The translations under genes were made by a program, and so were the position numbers. From the NCBI GenBank assembly GCA_963807155.1, contig CAWEAZ010000019.1, forward strand, positions 160,355-224,354: a stretch of 64,000 nt of DNA. The letters are read 5' to 3'. How positions within the stretch are numbered: the first letter of the stretch is position 1; each line of letters starts with the position of its first letter. The notes under the pieces were generated by a model that saw only the letters and a program-made list of their open reading frames with translations, did not search any database and was not told the DNA's origin. Shown in pieces: positions 22,123-32,023 of the stretch. This stretch comes from JACCZX01 sp963807155. Its GTDB lineage: Bacteria; Pseudomonadota; Gammaproteobacteria; Burkholderiales; Burkholderiaceae_F.

Positions 22123-22797
22123 TTACTTGGCAGCGTCCTTCAGTCGCAGCCCTTGAACGAAGTCCGCCACCGCGCGAATCTCGCTGTCGGAGAGTTTCGC
22201 GGCGATCTCCTGCATCGCGAGGTTATTGCGACGCGTGCCCTGGCGAAAATCCTTCAACGTCGCTTCTACATATTCGGCGTGCTGCGCCGCGAGTCGCGGA
22301 TATTGACTCGGAATACCAAGTCCCGCTGGATTGTGGCAACCCGAACACGCCGGCAACGATTTTTCGGGCAATCCGGCGCGCCAGATTCGCTGGCCAAGAT
22401 CCAACGTTTGTTTATTACGCGCTGTGCTCAACTGCGCCGTCTGTCCCGCAAACCACGCCGCCACGTTGCGCTTGTCTTCATCGGATAGCTGCGAAGCAAA
22501 GCCGCTCATGATCGCGTTCTCACGCGCCGGACGCTGCTGTCCCTGCCTGACGGTGTAGTCGAGCAATTGTTTGTACAGATAATCGGAATGCTGTTGCGCC
22601 AACCGCGGGTTCGCCGGCGCAGTCGAATTGCCGTCGGCACCATGGCACGCGGCGCATACCTGCGAGGCGATTTGTTGCCCACGCGCCGGATCGACTGTCG
22701 GTGCTGGCTTCATCTGAGCGTTACCGCCCAGCGGTGCACTCAAGCTTGCTACAACGGCCAAGCGGATCACTAGACGCGGGCAGCAGGCTAATTTCAT
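22123..22797 (-). CDS. Di-haem cytochrome c4
   Basis: Periplasmic electron carrier. Signal peptide (about 1-27), then two homologous haem domains with CAACH (48-52) and CSGCH (151-155); distal Met ligands fit NAIMSGFASQLSD and NNLAMQEIAAKLSD. 224 residues from the ATG at 22797, preceded by GGAG. Family members pass electrons to terminal oxidases. Convergent with lysA and divergent from ysxC, as in many Burkholderiales. Confidence 0.9.
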   Translation of the reverse strand: MKLACCPRLVIRLAVVASLSAPLGGNAQMKPAPTVDPARGQQIASQVCAACHGADGNSTAPANPRLAQQHSDYLYKQLLDYTVRQGQQRPARENAIMSGFASQLSDEDKRNVAAWFAGQTAQLSTARNKQTLDLGQRIWRAGLPEKSLPACSGCHNPAGLGIPSQYPRLAAQHAEYVEATLKDFRQGTRRNNLAMQEIAAKLSDSEIRAVADFVQGLRLKDAAK

Positions 22798-22916
22798 CAA
22801 GCATTTTCTCCAGGCGAAGAGGACATGTGCCGGCAGCCATCTCGCTGACTCAGCAAATCGCCGCGTATTCTACGCAACCCAACGCTAGTGTTTTGCAGCC
22901 CCGGAGCGCCTGGCCT

Positions 22917-23538
22917 GTGCAGCTTTTCCGTTCCGCCCGGTTCGTGATGTCGGTAGCTGCCCTCGATGATTTGCCGGCGCCGGCATTGCCCGAGATCGCC
23001 TTTTCAGGACGCTCGAACGCCGGCAAATCGAGCGCGATTAACGTGCTCACAGGTCAGAAGAGATTGGCATTCGCCAGCAAAACGCCAGGCCGCACGCAGC
23101 TGCTGAATTTCTTCGAGCTTTCGGAGCGCAATGAAGACAAGCAAATCGTGCCTCGCGGAACGCTGGTCGATCTGCCCGGATACGGCTTCGCGCAGGCGCC
23201 ACAGGCACAGCGCAGTCAATGGGATGAGCTGGTCGGCGGGTATGTCTCATCGCGCCAGACGTTGGTCGGAATCGTGATCGTGATGGATGCGCGCCGTCCA
23301 CTAATGCGCGGCGACGAAGCATTGATCAGCTTCGTGGAGCCGCGCGAATCATCGTTGCATTTCCTGCTGACAAAGTCGGATCAACTAAACAACGCAGAAA
23401 AAAAAACTGCCTTAGCCGCGGCCCAGCAGCGTGCTGCCCAAATCGGCGCGCGTGCGACTGCCCAGCTGTTTTCGGCGCTCAAGCGAGGAAGGGGTCGACG
23501 AACTGGCCTACATCCTTTCGGGGTGGCTACGTAGTTGA
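22917..23538 (+). CDS. ysxC: Ribosome biogenesis GTPase YsxC/EngB, frameshifted at 3' end
   Basis: Essential GTPase for 50S subunit assembly. G1 GRSNAGKS, G3 DLPGYG, G4 TKSD are all present. The start is chosen as GTG 22917, giving the usual short lead before SARF; in-frame starts further up (for example GTG 22827) are possible. One extra G near 23488 (CGAGGAAGGGG) breaks the C-terminus; restoring the frame gives EGVDELAYILSGWLRS and a stop at 23538, about 206 residues, normal for the family. Confidence 0.9.
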
Positions 23539-23584
23539 CGGTGCGCAACGCAACAGCTAATAAGACGCAATAACAGGAGTTTGC

Positions 23585-24598
23585 ATGCAGATCCTTGGCC
23601 AGTATCCGTCGGTACGAATGCGTCGTATGCGGCGCGACGACTTTTCGCGCCGGCTGATGCGCGAACATCGGGTCACTACAGACGATTTGATTTATCCCGT
23701 CTTTGTTCTCGACGGCAAGAACCGGGTTGAACCTGTTGCGTCGATGCCCGGCGTGGAGCGCGTATCGCTGGACCGGCTTCTGCCGATCGCGGAGGAGTGT
23801 GTGCGGCTGCAGATACCGGTCATCGCACTGTTTCCGGTCATCGAACAGTCGCTCAAGTCGCCCGACGGCCGTGAGGCGACGAATCCCGACGGCATCGTGC
23901 CGCGCATCGCAAGCGGCAATTGAAGCAACGATTTCCCGAACTCGGCGTGTTGACCGATGTCGCGCTCGATCCCTACACGACGCACGGTCAGGACGGTGTC
24001 ATCGATTCGGCCGGCTACGTGCTGAACGACGAAACGATCGCGATTCTGACGCAGCAGGCGTTATTGCAGGCGCAAGCCGGCGTTGACATCGTCGCCCCGA
24101 GCGACATGATGGACGGGCGCATCGGTGCAATCCGTGCAGCGCTCGAGCAAAACGGTGCGATACACACTCGCATCATGGCGTACTCGGCCAAGTATGCGAG
24201 CGCTTTTTTCGCCCCGTTTCGCGACGCGGTCGGCTCGTCGCGCAAACCTCGGCGCGTCGAACAAAATGACGTATCAAATGGATCCGGCGAATACCGATGA
24301 AGCGCTATGGGAAGTGGGGCTCGATCTTGCCGAGGGCGCCGATATGGTGATGGTGAAGCCCGGGATGCCCTACCTCGACATCGTGCGCCGCATTAAAGAC
24401 GCTTACAAAGCGCCGACGTTCGTTTATCAAGTGAGCGGTGAATATTCGATGCTAAAGGCTGCAGCGGCCAACGGCTGGCTCGACGAGAAAAAAGTCGTGC
24501 TCGAATCGATGCTGGCATTCAAACGAGCCGGCGCTGACGGAATCCTGACCTACTTCGGACTGCAAGTCGCGCGTTGGCTGCGCGATGAAAGTCAGTGA
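23585..24598 (+). CDS. hemB: Delta-aminolevulinic acid dehydratase, two frameshifts
   Basis: Condenses two 5-aminolevulinate to porphobilinogen in haem synthesis. Three frames join: a base is missing near 23908 and an extra C sits near 24240 (TCGTCGCGC), net zero, for a 337-residue protein. Seen: RRDDFSRRLMREH at the N-terminus, VLTDVALDPYTTHGQDG, active-site lysines in AYSAKYASAFFAPFRDA and VMVKPGMPYLD. Essential, so the breaks are likely sequence errors. Four bases from the convergent cutA. Confidence 0.93.
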
Positions 24599-24602
24599 AC
24601 TA

Positions 24603-24935
24603 CTAAGCGACGATCGAGCGCGCGGTTTCCGACTCAATCCAGCGCAAGTAGGCGGCGTGGCCGGCCGCAATCGGCCAAGCAATGATCTCCGGAACGTCGT
24701 AGGGATGCAGATGACGGATCGCCTGCTCAACGTCGCTGTAGCGTTCGCGTGTCGTCTTGATCAATAGTGGCACTTCGGTCGCACGTTCGACGTTGCCTTG
24801 CCAGCGATAAATCGACTGCACAGGCGCCAATCGATTGACGCACGCCGCGAGGGACTGCTCGACGAGCGCCAAGGCAATGCGATCTGCCACCGCTTCGTCC
24901 GGACAGTTCGTCAGCACGAGCAGCGCCTCCGCCAT
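24603..24935 (-). CDS. cutA: Divalent-cation tolerance protein CutA
   Basis: 110 residues, trimeric PII-like fold. Family blocks LVLTNCPDEAVADRIA, ACVNRL, YRWQG and the HPYDVPEII signature are all present. Linked in E. coli to copper tolerance, though the molecular role is unclear. Its ATG is seven bases after the rplQ stop, so it is the last gene of the alpha-operon transcript, a Burkholderiales arrangement. Confidence 0.92.
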   Translation of the reverse strand: MAEALLVLTNCPDEAVADRIALALVEQSLAACVNRLAPVQSIYRWQGNVERATEVPLLIKTTRERYSDVEQAIRHLHPYDVPEIIAWPIAAGHAAYLRWIESETARSIVA

Positions 24936-24941
24936 CGGCTG

Positions 24942-25337
24942 CTACGTCGCTGAGTCGTCGGCCTCGGCAGCAGCGGGTAGTGGACGATCGACCAATTCCA
25001 CGAACGCCATCGGTGCGTTGTCGCCGACTCTGAAACCCATCTTCAGGATGCGCGTGTAGCCGCCGTTGCGAGCGGCATACCGCGGACCGATTTCACTGAA
25101 CAGCTTCACGACAATCTCGCGGTCGCGAAGCCGATTGAACGCCAAACGCTTATTGGCAACCGTCGGCTCGCGGCCGAGTGTGATCAGCGGCTCGACAACG
25201 CGCCGCAGCTCCTTGGCCTTGGGCAGGGTCGTCCTGATTGCTTCGTGCCGCAGCAAGGAGTTAGTCATATTGCGCAACATCGCGAGCCGGTGTGAGCTCG
25301 TGCGGTTGAGTTTGCGCAGTCCGTGTCCGTGACGCAT
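24942..25337 (-). CDS. rplQ: 50S ribosomal protein L17
   Basis: 131 residues. MRHGHGLRKLNRTSSHRLAM start and the ARRVVEPL-type helix are typical; C-terminal Glu/Ala tail (AAAEADDSAT) as in other betaproteobacteria. Sits at the subunit's exit-tunnel side. Thirteen bases after the annotated rpoA end. Confidence 0.96.
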   Translation of the reverse strand: MRHGHGLRKLNRTSSHRLAMLRNMTNSLLRHEAIRTTLPKAKELRRVVEPLITLGREPTVANKRLAFNRLRDREIVVKLFSEIGPRYAARNGGYTRILKMGFRVGDNAPMAFVELVDRPLPAAAEADDSAT

Positions 25338-25350
25338 GTGTCGCTCCGAT

Positions 25351-26412
25351 TCAGTGTCTTAAAAGTTGCGAATCTTCGATCCCGACTCGATCTTTGAGCG
25401 GGCGGCTCGCTTGATTATCAAAAATTACTGCACGCTCCATCCCTGCAGGCGGCCAATTTTCCAATTTCATGCCAAGCGTTAGTCCGCGCGCGGCCAGGAC
25501 TTCCTTGATCTCGTTCAGCGACTTGCGCCCAAGATTCGGCGTCTTCAACAATTCGTTTTCAGTCCGCTGAATCAGATCGCCGATGTAATAAATGTTCTCA
25601 GCCTTCAGGCAATTGGCCGAGCGCACCGTGAGTTCAAGGTCATCTACCGGCCGCAACAGGATCGGATCCACCTGCGGTGCGCGCGACGATTGCGCCAGGG
25701 CCGACTCGGCCATCCCTTCCAGCGCACCAAAGACTTGCAGCTGGTCCATCAGGATGCGCGCCGATTGCCGCACGGCTTCCTCCGGCGTAATCGCGCCGTT
25801 GGTTTCAATCGTCATCACCAGCTTGTCCAAATCGGTGCGCTGTTCGACACGCGCCGCTTCGACCGCGTACGAAACACGCTTGACCGGCGAGAACGACGCG
25901 TCCATCACGATGCGACCGATCGTTTTCGAATGGTCATCACGAAACGCGCGCACGTTGCCGGGCACGTAGCCGCGGCCTTTTTCGATCTTGATCTGCAGCT
26001 CCAACCGACCGCCGCCCGACAAATGCGCGATCACGTGATCCGGATTGACGACCTCGACATCGTGCGGCAGCTCGATATCCCCCGCCGTGACGACGCCTTC
26101 GCCGTCCTTCTTCAAGGTCAGCGTGACTTCGTCGCGGTTGTGCAACTTGAAGACGACGCCCTTCAGATTCAACAGGATGTCGACAACGTCTTCACGCACG
26201 CCATCGAGCGTCGAGTATTCGTGTACGACACCGGTGATCTGCGCTTCGGTTGGCGCATAGCCCACCATTGAAGACAACAGGATGCGACGCAGCGCGTTTC
26301 CGAGCGTGTGGCCGTAGCCACGCTCAAACGGCTCCATCGTGACGACAGCGGAGTTATGCCCGATCGCTTCAACTTCGATCGCGCGCGGTTTCAAAAGTGC
26401 AACGTTTGCCAT
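25351..26412 (-). CDS. rpoA: RNA polymerase alpha subunit, unusual C-terminal extension
   Basis: Assembly platform of RNA polymerase. N-terminal dimerisation domain (FERGYGHTLGNALRRILLSSM) and C-terminal DNA-binding domain (LELTVRSANCLKAENIYYIGDL, NLGRKSLNEIKEVL). The family normally stops shortly after LENWPPA; here the frame runs 26 residues further (after GMER). A single extra base near 25431-25433 would explain it: in the next frame CAG TAA follows at 25425-25430. So the true end is probably 25425. The promoter-recognition helix residues look normal. Confidence 0.95.
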   Translation of the reverse strand: MANVALLKPRAIEVEAIGHNSAVVTMEPFERGYGHTLGNALRRILLSSMVGYAPTEAQITGVVHEYSTLDGVREDVVDILLNLKGVVFKLHNRDEVTLTLKKDGEGVVTAGDIELPHDVEVVNPDHVIAHLSGGGRLELQIKIEKGRGYVPGNVRAFRDDHSKTIGRIVMDASFSPVKRVSYAVEAARVEQRTDLDKLVMTIETNGAITPEEAVRQSARILMDQLQVFGALEGMAESALAQSSRAPQVDPILLRPVDDLELTVRSANCLKAENIYYIGDLIQRTENELLKTPNLGRKSLNEIKEVLAARGLTLGMKLENWPPAGMERAVIFDNQASRPLKDRVGIEDSQLLRH

Positions 26413-26546
26413 GATGCTCCTCTCAATGCCCTCAGCTCGTTACGCCGATAAGGCTGATGGGCTGCAATGTCGGATCAGTGCGCCCAAAACTGATCCCAGA
26501 ATTAGGTTAGACCGCCGGTGTCGCAGACACCGGCGGCCTAACCCGC
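26413..26546 (-). promoter_or_regulatory. rpsD-rpoA intergenic region with long hairpin
   Basis: Between the rpsD stop and rpoA ATG. At 26505-26543 there is an 11-bp perfect stem (CCGCCGGTGTC / GACACCGGCGG, loop GCA) extended by a 6-bp GGTTAG/CTAACC stem across one mismatch. No T-tract follows, so it is more likely an RNA-processing, stability or pausing element than a terminator. Confidence 0.6.
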
Positions 26547-27170
26547 TTAACGCGAGTACAGCTCAACCACTAAAGACTCGTTGACATCTTTCGCCACATC
26601 GCTGCGCTCAGGTGCCGACTTAAATTTGCCTTCTAATTTGGTCGTGTCCACATCGACCCACGATGGAAAGCCGGTCTGGCCAGCCAGAGTCAGCGCTTCT
26701 GCAATGCGTCCCTGCTTGCGCGCCTTTTCCCGCACTCCGATCAAATCGCCGGGGCGCACACGCATCGAAGCAATTCCCGCGGTGTCACCATTGATCGTGA
26801 TCGCGCGATGCGACACCAATTGCCGCGCTTCGGCGCGCGTCGCGCCAAAGCCCATCCGGTACACGACGTTATCAAGACGCGATTCGAGCAGCATGATCAA
26901 CTGTTCGCCGGTGTTTCCCTTACGGCTCGACGCCTCCTGGTAATAGCGCCGGAACTGCCGCTCGAGCACGCCATACATGCGCTTCAACTTCTGCTTCTCG
27001 CGCAGCTGCGTCCCGTAGTCCGACTGGCGCGCACCCGAGATACGCCCATGCTGGCCGGGCTTGCTATCGGCCTTGGCCTTCGAATCGAAAGCGCGGCGCG
27101 AGCTCTTCAAAAACAGATCAGTGCCTTCGCGACGCGAAAGCTTTAACTTAGGTCCTGTGTAACGAGCCAC
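26547..27170 (-). CDS. rpsD: 30S ribosomal protein S4
   Basis: 207 residues. Starts MARYTGPKLKLSRREGTDL; S4 RNA-binding domain with LESRLDNVVYRMGFG and ARQLVSHRAITING. Primary 16S binder and, in known bacteria, the translational repressor of the alpha operon. The N-terminal cysteines of the zinc form are absent, as in E. coli-type S4. Confidence 0.96.
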   Translation of the reverse strand: MARYTGPKLKLSRREGTDLFLKSSRRAFDSKAKADSKPGQHGRISGARQSDYGTQLREKQKLKRMYGVLERQFRRYYQEASSRKGNTGEQLIMLLESRLDNVVYRMGFGATRAEARQLVSHRAITINGDTAGIASMRVRPGDLIGVREKARKQGRIAEALTLAGQTGFPSWVDVDTTKLEGKFKSAPERSDVAKDVNESLVVELYSR

Positions 27171-27189
27171 TATCTTTCCTCAATGATCC

Positions 27190-27230
27190 TGCGGCTTCGC
27201 CGCATTAAGTCTGCACCGGTTTGTGCAGAC
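27190..27230 (-). promoter_or_regulatory. Paired hairpins between rpsK and rpsD
   Basis: TGCGGC-ttc-GCCGCA (27190-27204) and an 8-bp perfect stem GTCTGCAC / GTGCAGAC with a 6-base loop (27209-27230), in the leader of rpsD. Possible S4 control or processing site; function not shown. Confidence 0.4.
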
Positions 27231-27249
27231 AGTGGTTATCGCCGCTGAG

Positions 27250-27663
27250 CTATACCCTGCGGCGCTTTGGAGGACGCACGCCATTGTGTGGAACTGGCGT
27301 GATGTCCTGAATCGACGAAACACGAATACCGATTGCGTTCAACGCGCGCACCGACGACTCGCGGCCAGGGCCAGGGCCGGTAATGCGCACATCGAGATTC
27401 TTGATGCCATGCTCCTGCGCTGCACGCCCTGCCGTTTCGGCGGCGACCTGCGCAGCAAAAGGCGTCGACTTGCGTGAGCCTTTGAAGCCGGCGCCCCCCG
27501 ACGTCGCCCATGACAGCGTATTGCCCTGCCGATCGGTAATCGTAATGATCGTGTTGTTGAACGACGCGTGCACGTGCGCGATGCCGTCCGACACCACTTT
27601 CTTAATCTTCTTACGCGCACGCTGCTGAGCAGCGACTTGTTGCGGAGACGGTGCTTTCGCCAT
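27250..27663 (-). CDS. rpsK: 30S ribosomal protein S11
   Basis: 137 residues. HVHASFNNTIITITDRQGN near the start, GFKGSRKSTPFAAQ, and the conserved Arg-rich C-terminus (NGVRPPKRRRV). Located on the platform of the 30S subunit. Two bases after rpsM. Confidence 0.97.
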   Translation of the reverse strand: MAKAPSPQQVAAQQRARKKIKKVVSDGIAHVHASFNNTIITITDRQGNTLSWATSGGAGFKGSRKSTPFAAQVAAETAGRAAQEHGIKNLDVRITGPGPGRESSVRALNAIGIRVSSIQDITPVPHNGVRPPKRRRV

Positions 27664-27665
27664 TC

Positions 27666-28037
27666 TTACGCTGCCTTCTTAAGTGATACGCCGGCCTTGC
27701 GTGGACCCTTGCGTGTACGTGCGTTGGTACGCGTACGCTGGCCACGAACTGGCAGCCCGCGCCGATGCCGAACGCCGCGATAGGTGCCGAGATCGATCAA
27801 CCGCTTGATCGAAAGCTGAACTTCACGCCGAAGATCGCCCTCGACCATCGCGCGCGCCATCGACTCGCGAATGCGCTCTACTTCAGCGTCGTTCAGCTCC
27901 TTGACCTTCTTATCGTAGGGAACTCCGGCAGCGTCGAGAATCGCGCGCGCGCGAGCACGCCCGATGCCGTAAATCGACGTCAAGCCGATGTCCGCATGCT
28001 GATGCGGCGGAATGTTGATGCCGGCAATACGAGCCAT
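27666..28037 (-). CDS. rpsM: 30S ribosomal protein S13
   Basis: 123 residues. MARIAGINIPPHQHADIGLTSIYGIG start and the GLPVRGQRTRTNARTRKGPRK tail that reaches the tRNA. First gene of the alpha operon, 11 bases after rpmJ. Confidence 0.97.
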   Translation of the reverse strand: MARIAGINIPPHQHADIGLTSIYGIGRARARAILDAAGVPYDKKVKELNDAEVERIRESMARAMVEGDLRREVQLSIKRLIDLGTYRGVRHRRGLPVRGQRTRTNARTRKGPRKAGVSLKKAA

Positions 28038-28048
28038 CGTCCTTACTC

Positions 28049-28162
28049 CTATCCTTGCCGCTGTTTATGGCGCGGATCAGTGCAAATCACCCGCACCACG
28101 CGCTTGCGCTTGATGACCTTGCACTTGCGGCACATTTTTTTTACGGAAGCCATCACTTTCAT
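28049..28162 (-). CDS. rpmJ: 50S ribosomal protein L36, zinc form
   Basis: 37 residues. Keeps the zinc ligands: CRKC, a third Cys in VICTDPRH and the His after it. The gene contains an A8 run (GTAAAAAAAATG) that is read correctly here. ATG at 28162; a second in-frame ATG at 28153 matches the more usual MxVxxSVK start. Between infA and rpsM as in most proteobacteria. Confidence 0.93.
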   Translation of the reverse strand: MKVMASVKKMCRKCKVIKRKRVVRVICTDPRHKQRQG

Positions 28163-28179
28163 TTGAATCTCCACGTACC

Positions 28180-28397
28180 TTATTTGGCACGAAACACTAT
28201 GCGCGCTCGCGACAGGTCATACGGCGTGAGCTCCACGGTGACCTTGTCGCCCGGCAGGATGCGGATGTAGTGCATTCGCATCTTTCCGGAAATATGTCCC
28301 AACACTACGTGCCCGTTTTCCAGCTTTACTCGAAACGTCGCATTCGGAAGATTCTCCAGAATCTCCCCCTGCATCTGAATCGCGTCGTCCTTCGACA

Positions 28398-28398
<1 letters not shown>
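28180..28398 (-). CDS. infA: Translation initiation factor IF-1
   Basis: 72 residues, single OB fold that binds the ribosomal A site: MSKDDAIQMQGEILENLP, HISGKMRMHYIRILPGDKV, VELTPYDLSRARIVFR. Its ATG overlaps the secY stop by one base (TGATG), as in many betaproteobacterial spc operons. Confidence 0.96.
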
Positions 28399-29733
<1,335 letters not shown>

Positions 29734-29751
29734 GTTCGTATCTCGCTATTT

Positions 29752-30354
29752 CTAGCTGCCTTCCTTGTTCTTCTGCTTGCGCGGCGGCTTACTCGCGGAT
29801 TCTTTGGCCGGTGCTTCCTTAGCCGGCGCTTTCCTAACCGCTTCGAGTGCAGACTTCTTCGCCGCAACCTTTGCCGCCCTCGCGGCGGCCTGCTTGGTCG
29901 GCTTGCTGTCTGCAACCGGCTCGTCCACCAACGCGCCACCGGCGGCTTCGATCGCCGCTCTGGCACCCTTGGTGACGCCGAGGCCGCGCACGCTGACCTT
30001 GGTCGACAACTCGCCCGACTTGACGATGCGCGCGTCGAGCGCCATCGCTGAAACGATGCCGGCCTGCTTCAGCACGCTCAGATCCACTTCGGCAAGTCCG
30101 AGCCTTTGCAGGTCGCTCAGCCGCACGACGTCGACATAGCGGCGCGAGCGCGATGTGAAGCCCCGCTTCGGCAAGCGGCGATACAGCGGCATCTGCCCGC
30201 CTTCAAAGCCAACTTTATGAAATCCGCCGGCGCGCGACTTTTGGCCCTTATGACCCCGACCCGCCGTCTTGCCCCAGCCCGACCCGATGCCACGTCCAAC
30301 ACGATGGCGTGCACTCTTGCTACCGGCGCTGGGCTTTAGATTATTCAGGCGCAT
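29752..30354 (-). CDS. rplO: 50S ribosomal protein L15 with long basic C-terminal tail
   Basis: 200 residues against about 144 in most bacteria. Residues 1-143 are a normal L15 (RVGRGIGSGWGKTAGRGHKGQ, GFEGGQMPLYRRLPKRGF). The remainder (~57 residues) is rich in Ala, Lys, Pro and Glu, with APAKE repeats, and looks disordered. The tail is in frame and keeps regular low-complexity composition, so it is not a frameshift product. Between rpmD and secY as usual. Confidence 0.93.
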   Translation of the reverse strand: MRLNNLKPSAGSKSARHRVGRGIGSGWGKTAGRGHKGQKSRAGGFHKVGFEGGQMPLYRRLPKRGFTSRSRRYVDVVRLSDLQRLGLAEVDLSVLKQAGIVSAMALDARIVKSGELSTKVSVRGLGVTKGARAAIEAAGGALVDEPVADSKPTKQAAARAAKVAAKKSALEAVRKAPAKEAPAKESASKPPRKQKNKEGS

Positions 30355-30554
30355 CAGACAACCTTCACGAGAAACGCGACACTTTTGATCATTCCGCGCA
30401 CGGCCGGCGTATCTTCGAGCTCACGCGTCTGGTGCATGCGCCTTAGACCGAGTCCGCGCACCGTTGCCTGGTGCGCCACGTTGGCCGATATGGCACTTTT
30501 GACCAGTTTTACGCGGACTTTCTTGTCGGTTTTGGTTTTTTCAGCCATTGCCAT
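30354..30554 (-). CDS. rpmD: 50S ribosomal protein L30
   Basis: 66 residues. KVRVKLVKSAISA, then the GLGLRRMHQTRELEDTPAVRGMI block. Its stop overlaps the rplO ATG by one base. An ATG two codons in (MAEK) is an alternative start. Confidence 0.95.
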   Translation of the reverse strand: MAMAEKTKTDKKVRVKLVKSAISANVAHQATVRGLGLRRMHQTRELEDTPAVRGMIKSVAFLVKVV

Positions 30555-30556
30555 TC

Positions 30557-31078
30557 CTAGCCCAGGATCTCTTCAACCGACTTGCCACGCTTGGCCGCGA
30601 TCTCTGACGGCGTGCGCAACTTTTCCAGCGCATTAAGCGTCGCACGCACCAGGTTGTAGGGATTGGTCGAACCGTGCGACTTGGCAACGACGTTGCGCAC
30701 ACCCATCACGTCGAATACCGCACGCATCGGCCCACCGGCAATCACCCCGGTACCGTCGGCTGCAGGTGACAACAAGACACGCGACGCGCCGTGTTTACCT
30801 TCGACCAGGTGATGCACAGTTCCGTTCTTCAGCGGAATGCGCGCCATCCCACGGCGTGCGCGCTCCATCGCCTTTTGTACGGCAACCGGCACTTCGCGTG
30901 ACTTGCCTTTGCCCATGCCGATGCGGCCATCGCCGTCGCCGACGACGGTCAACGCCGCAAAACCCAGGATGCGTCCGCCCTTGACCACCTTGGTCACACG
31001 ATTGACGGCGATCATCTTTTCCTTGATGCCGTCGTCTCGGTCTTCGGTATTAATGCCCTTGGGCTGAAATCGTGCCAC
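30557..31078 (-). CDS. rpsE: 30S ribosomal protein S5
   Basis: 173 residues. KMIAVNRVTKVVKGGRILGF and VGDGDGRIGMGKGKSREVP are typical; the loop linked to spectinomycin response (VTKVVKGGR) has wild-type sequence. Two bases before rpmD. Confidence 0.96.
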   Translation of the reverse strand: MARFQPKGINTEDRDDGIKEKMIAVNRVTKVVKGGRILGFAALTVVGDGDGRIGMGKGKSREVPVAVQKAMERARRGMARIPLKNGTVHHLVEGKHGASRVLLSPAADGTGVIAGGPMRAVFDVMGVRNVVAKSHGSTNPYNLVRATLNALEKLRTPSEIAAKRGKSVEEILG

Positions 31079-31095
31079 GTTGTGTCCCTGCCTTC

Positions 31096-31464
31096 CTAGA
31101 ACTTCAAGCCCGCTTCGCGCGCAGCTTCGGCCAGCGCTTTGACGCGCCCATGAAATCGATAACCTGCCCGATCGAAAGCAACACTTTCAACACCCACTGC
31201 CTTGGCCTTCTCGGCCACCCGCGTTCCGACCAACTTCGCTGCGTTGACGTTGCCGCCCTTGCCCTTGGCCGATGCCAACTGGTTACGCACTTCGGCTTCG
31301 AGCGTCGATGCCGAGCACAGAATCTTGCCGTTGGCGCCCGAAATCACGCTGGCATAGATATGCGAATTGGTACGGCTGACCGTCAAACGGTCGGCCTTCT
31401 GCAATCCGATGCGCACCCGCGTGGCGCGCGAGCGGCGTAAACGAGAGTCTTTCTTTTGCATCAT
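31096..31464 (-). CDS. rplR: 50S ribosomal protein L18
   Basis: 122 residues. Basic N-terminus, then RLTVSRTNSHIYASVI and the AFDRAGYRFHGRVKALAEAAREAGLKF ending shared by the family. Binds 5S rRNA. Confidence 0.96.
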   Translation of the reverse strand: MMQKKDSRLRRSRATRVRIGLQKADRLTVSRTNSHIYASVISGANGKILCSASTLEAEVRNQLASAKGKGGNVNAAKLVGTRVAEKAKAVGVESVAFDRAGYRFHGRVKALAEAAREAGLKF

Positions 31465-31478
31465 GTTCAGTCTCGCCG

Positions 31479-32012
31479 TTACTTCTTCTTGGTTTCTTTG
31501 ATGATGACCGTTTCGCCGACGTATCTGACGCCCTTGCCCTTGTAAGGCTCCGGCGGCTTGTAGCCTCGCACTTCGGCCGCGACCTGCCCGACTTTCTGCT
31601 TATCCGTTCCCTTGATCACGATTTCGGTCTGCGTAGGTGTCTCGCATTTCACGCCGGCAGGCATTTGATGGACAACCGGATGCGAAAAGCCGAGCGACAA
31701 GTTGAGCTTGTCGCCCTGCGCCTGCGCGCGATAACCGACGCCCACCAGCGCCAGCCGGCGCTCGAAGCCCTTGGACACGCCGTGAACCATGCCCGCGACC
31801 AGCGCGCGCATCGTGCCGCTCATCGCTCGCGCCTCGCGTGATTCGTCGCTCGCAACAAAGCTGACTTCACCATTAGCGACGCTGACGTTCACGTTTCCAG
31901 CTTTCAGCTGCTTCAATGTTCCAAGCGGCCCTTTGACCGTAATTTCATTGGCAGCAACTTGGACATCCACGCCCTTGTCGACTGTCACCGGAATTCTTGC
32001 GATTCGAGACAT
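31479..32012 (-). CDS. rplF: 50S ribosomal protein L6
   Basis: 177 residues. MSRIARIPVTVDKGVDV start, two similar alpha/beta domains, and the PEPYKGKGVRY signature near the C-terminus. Close to the sarcin-ricin loop. Confidence 0.97.
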   Translation of the reverse strand: MSRIARIPVTVDKGVDVQVAANEITVKGPLGTLKQLKAGNVNVSVANGEVSFVASDESREARAMSGTMRALVAGMVHGVSKGFERRLALVGVGYRAQAQGDKLNLSLGFSHPVVHQMPAGVKCETPTQTEIVIKGTDKQKVGQVAAEVRGYKPPEPYKGKGVRYVGETVIIKETKKK

Positions 32013-32023
32013 GATTCTCTTTC

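Noticed and set aside
23585..24598. hemB as separate small genes
   Set aside because: The three frames align end to end with one HemB protein; the breaks are one-base shifts with net zero change.
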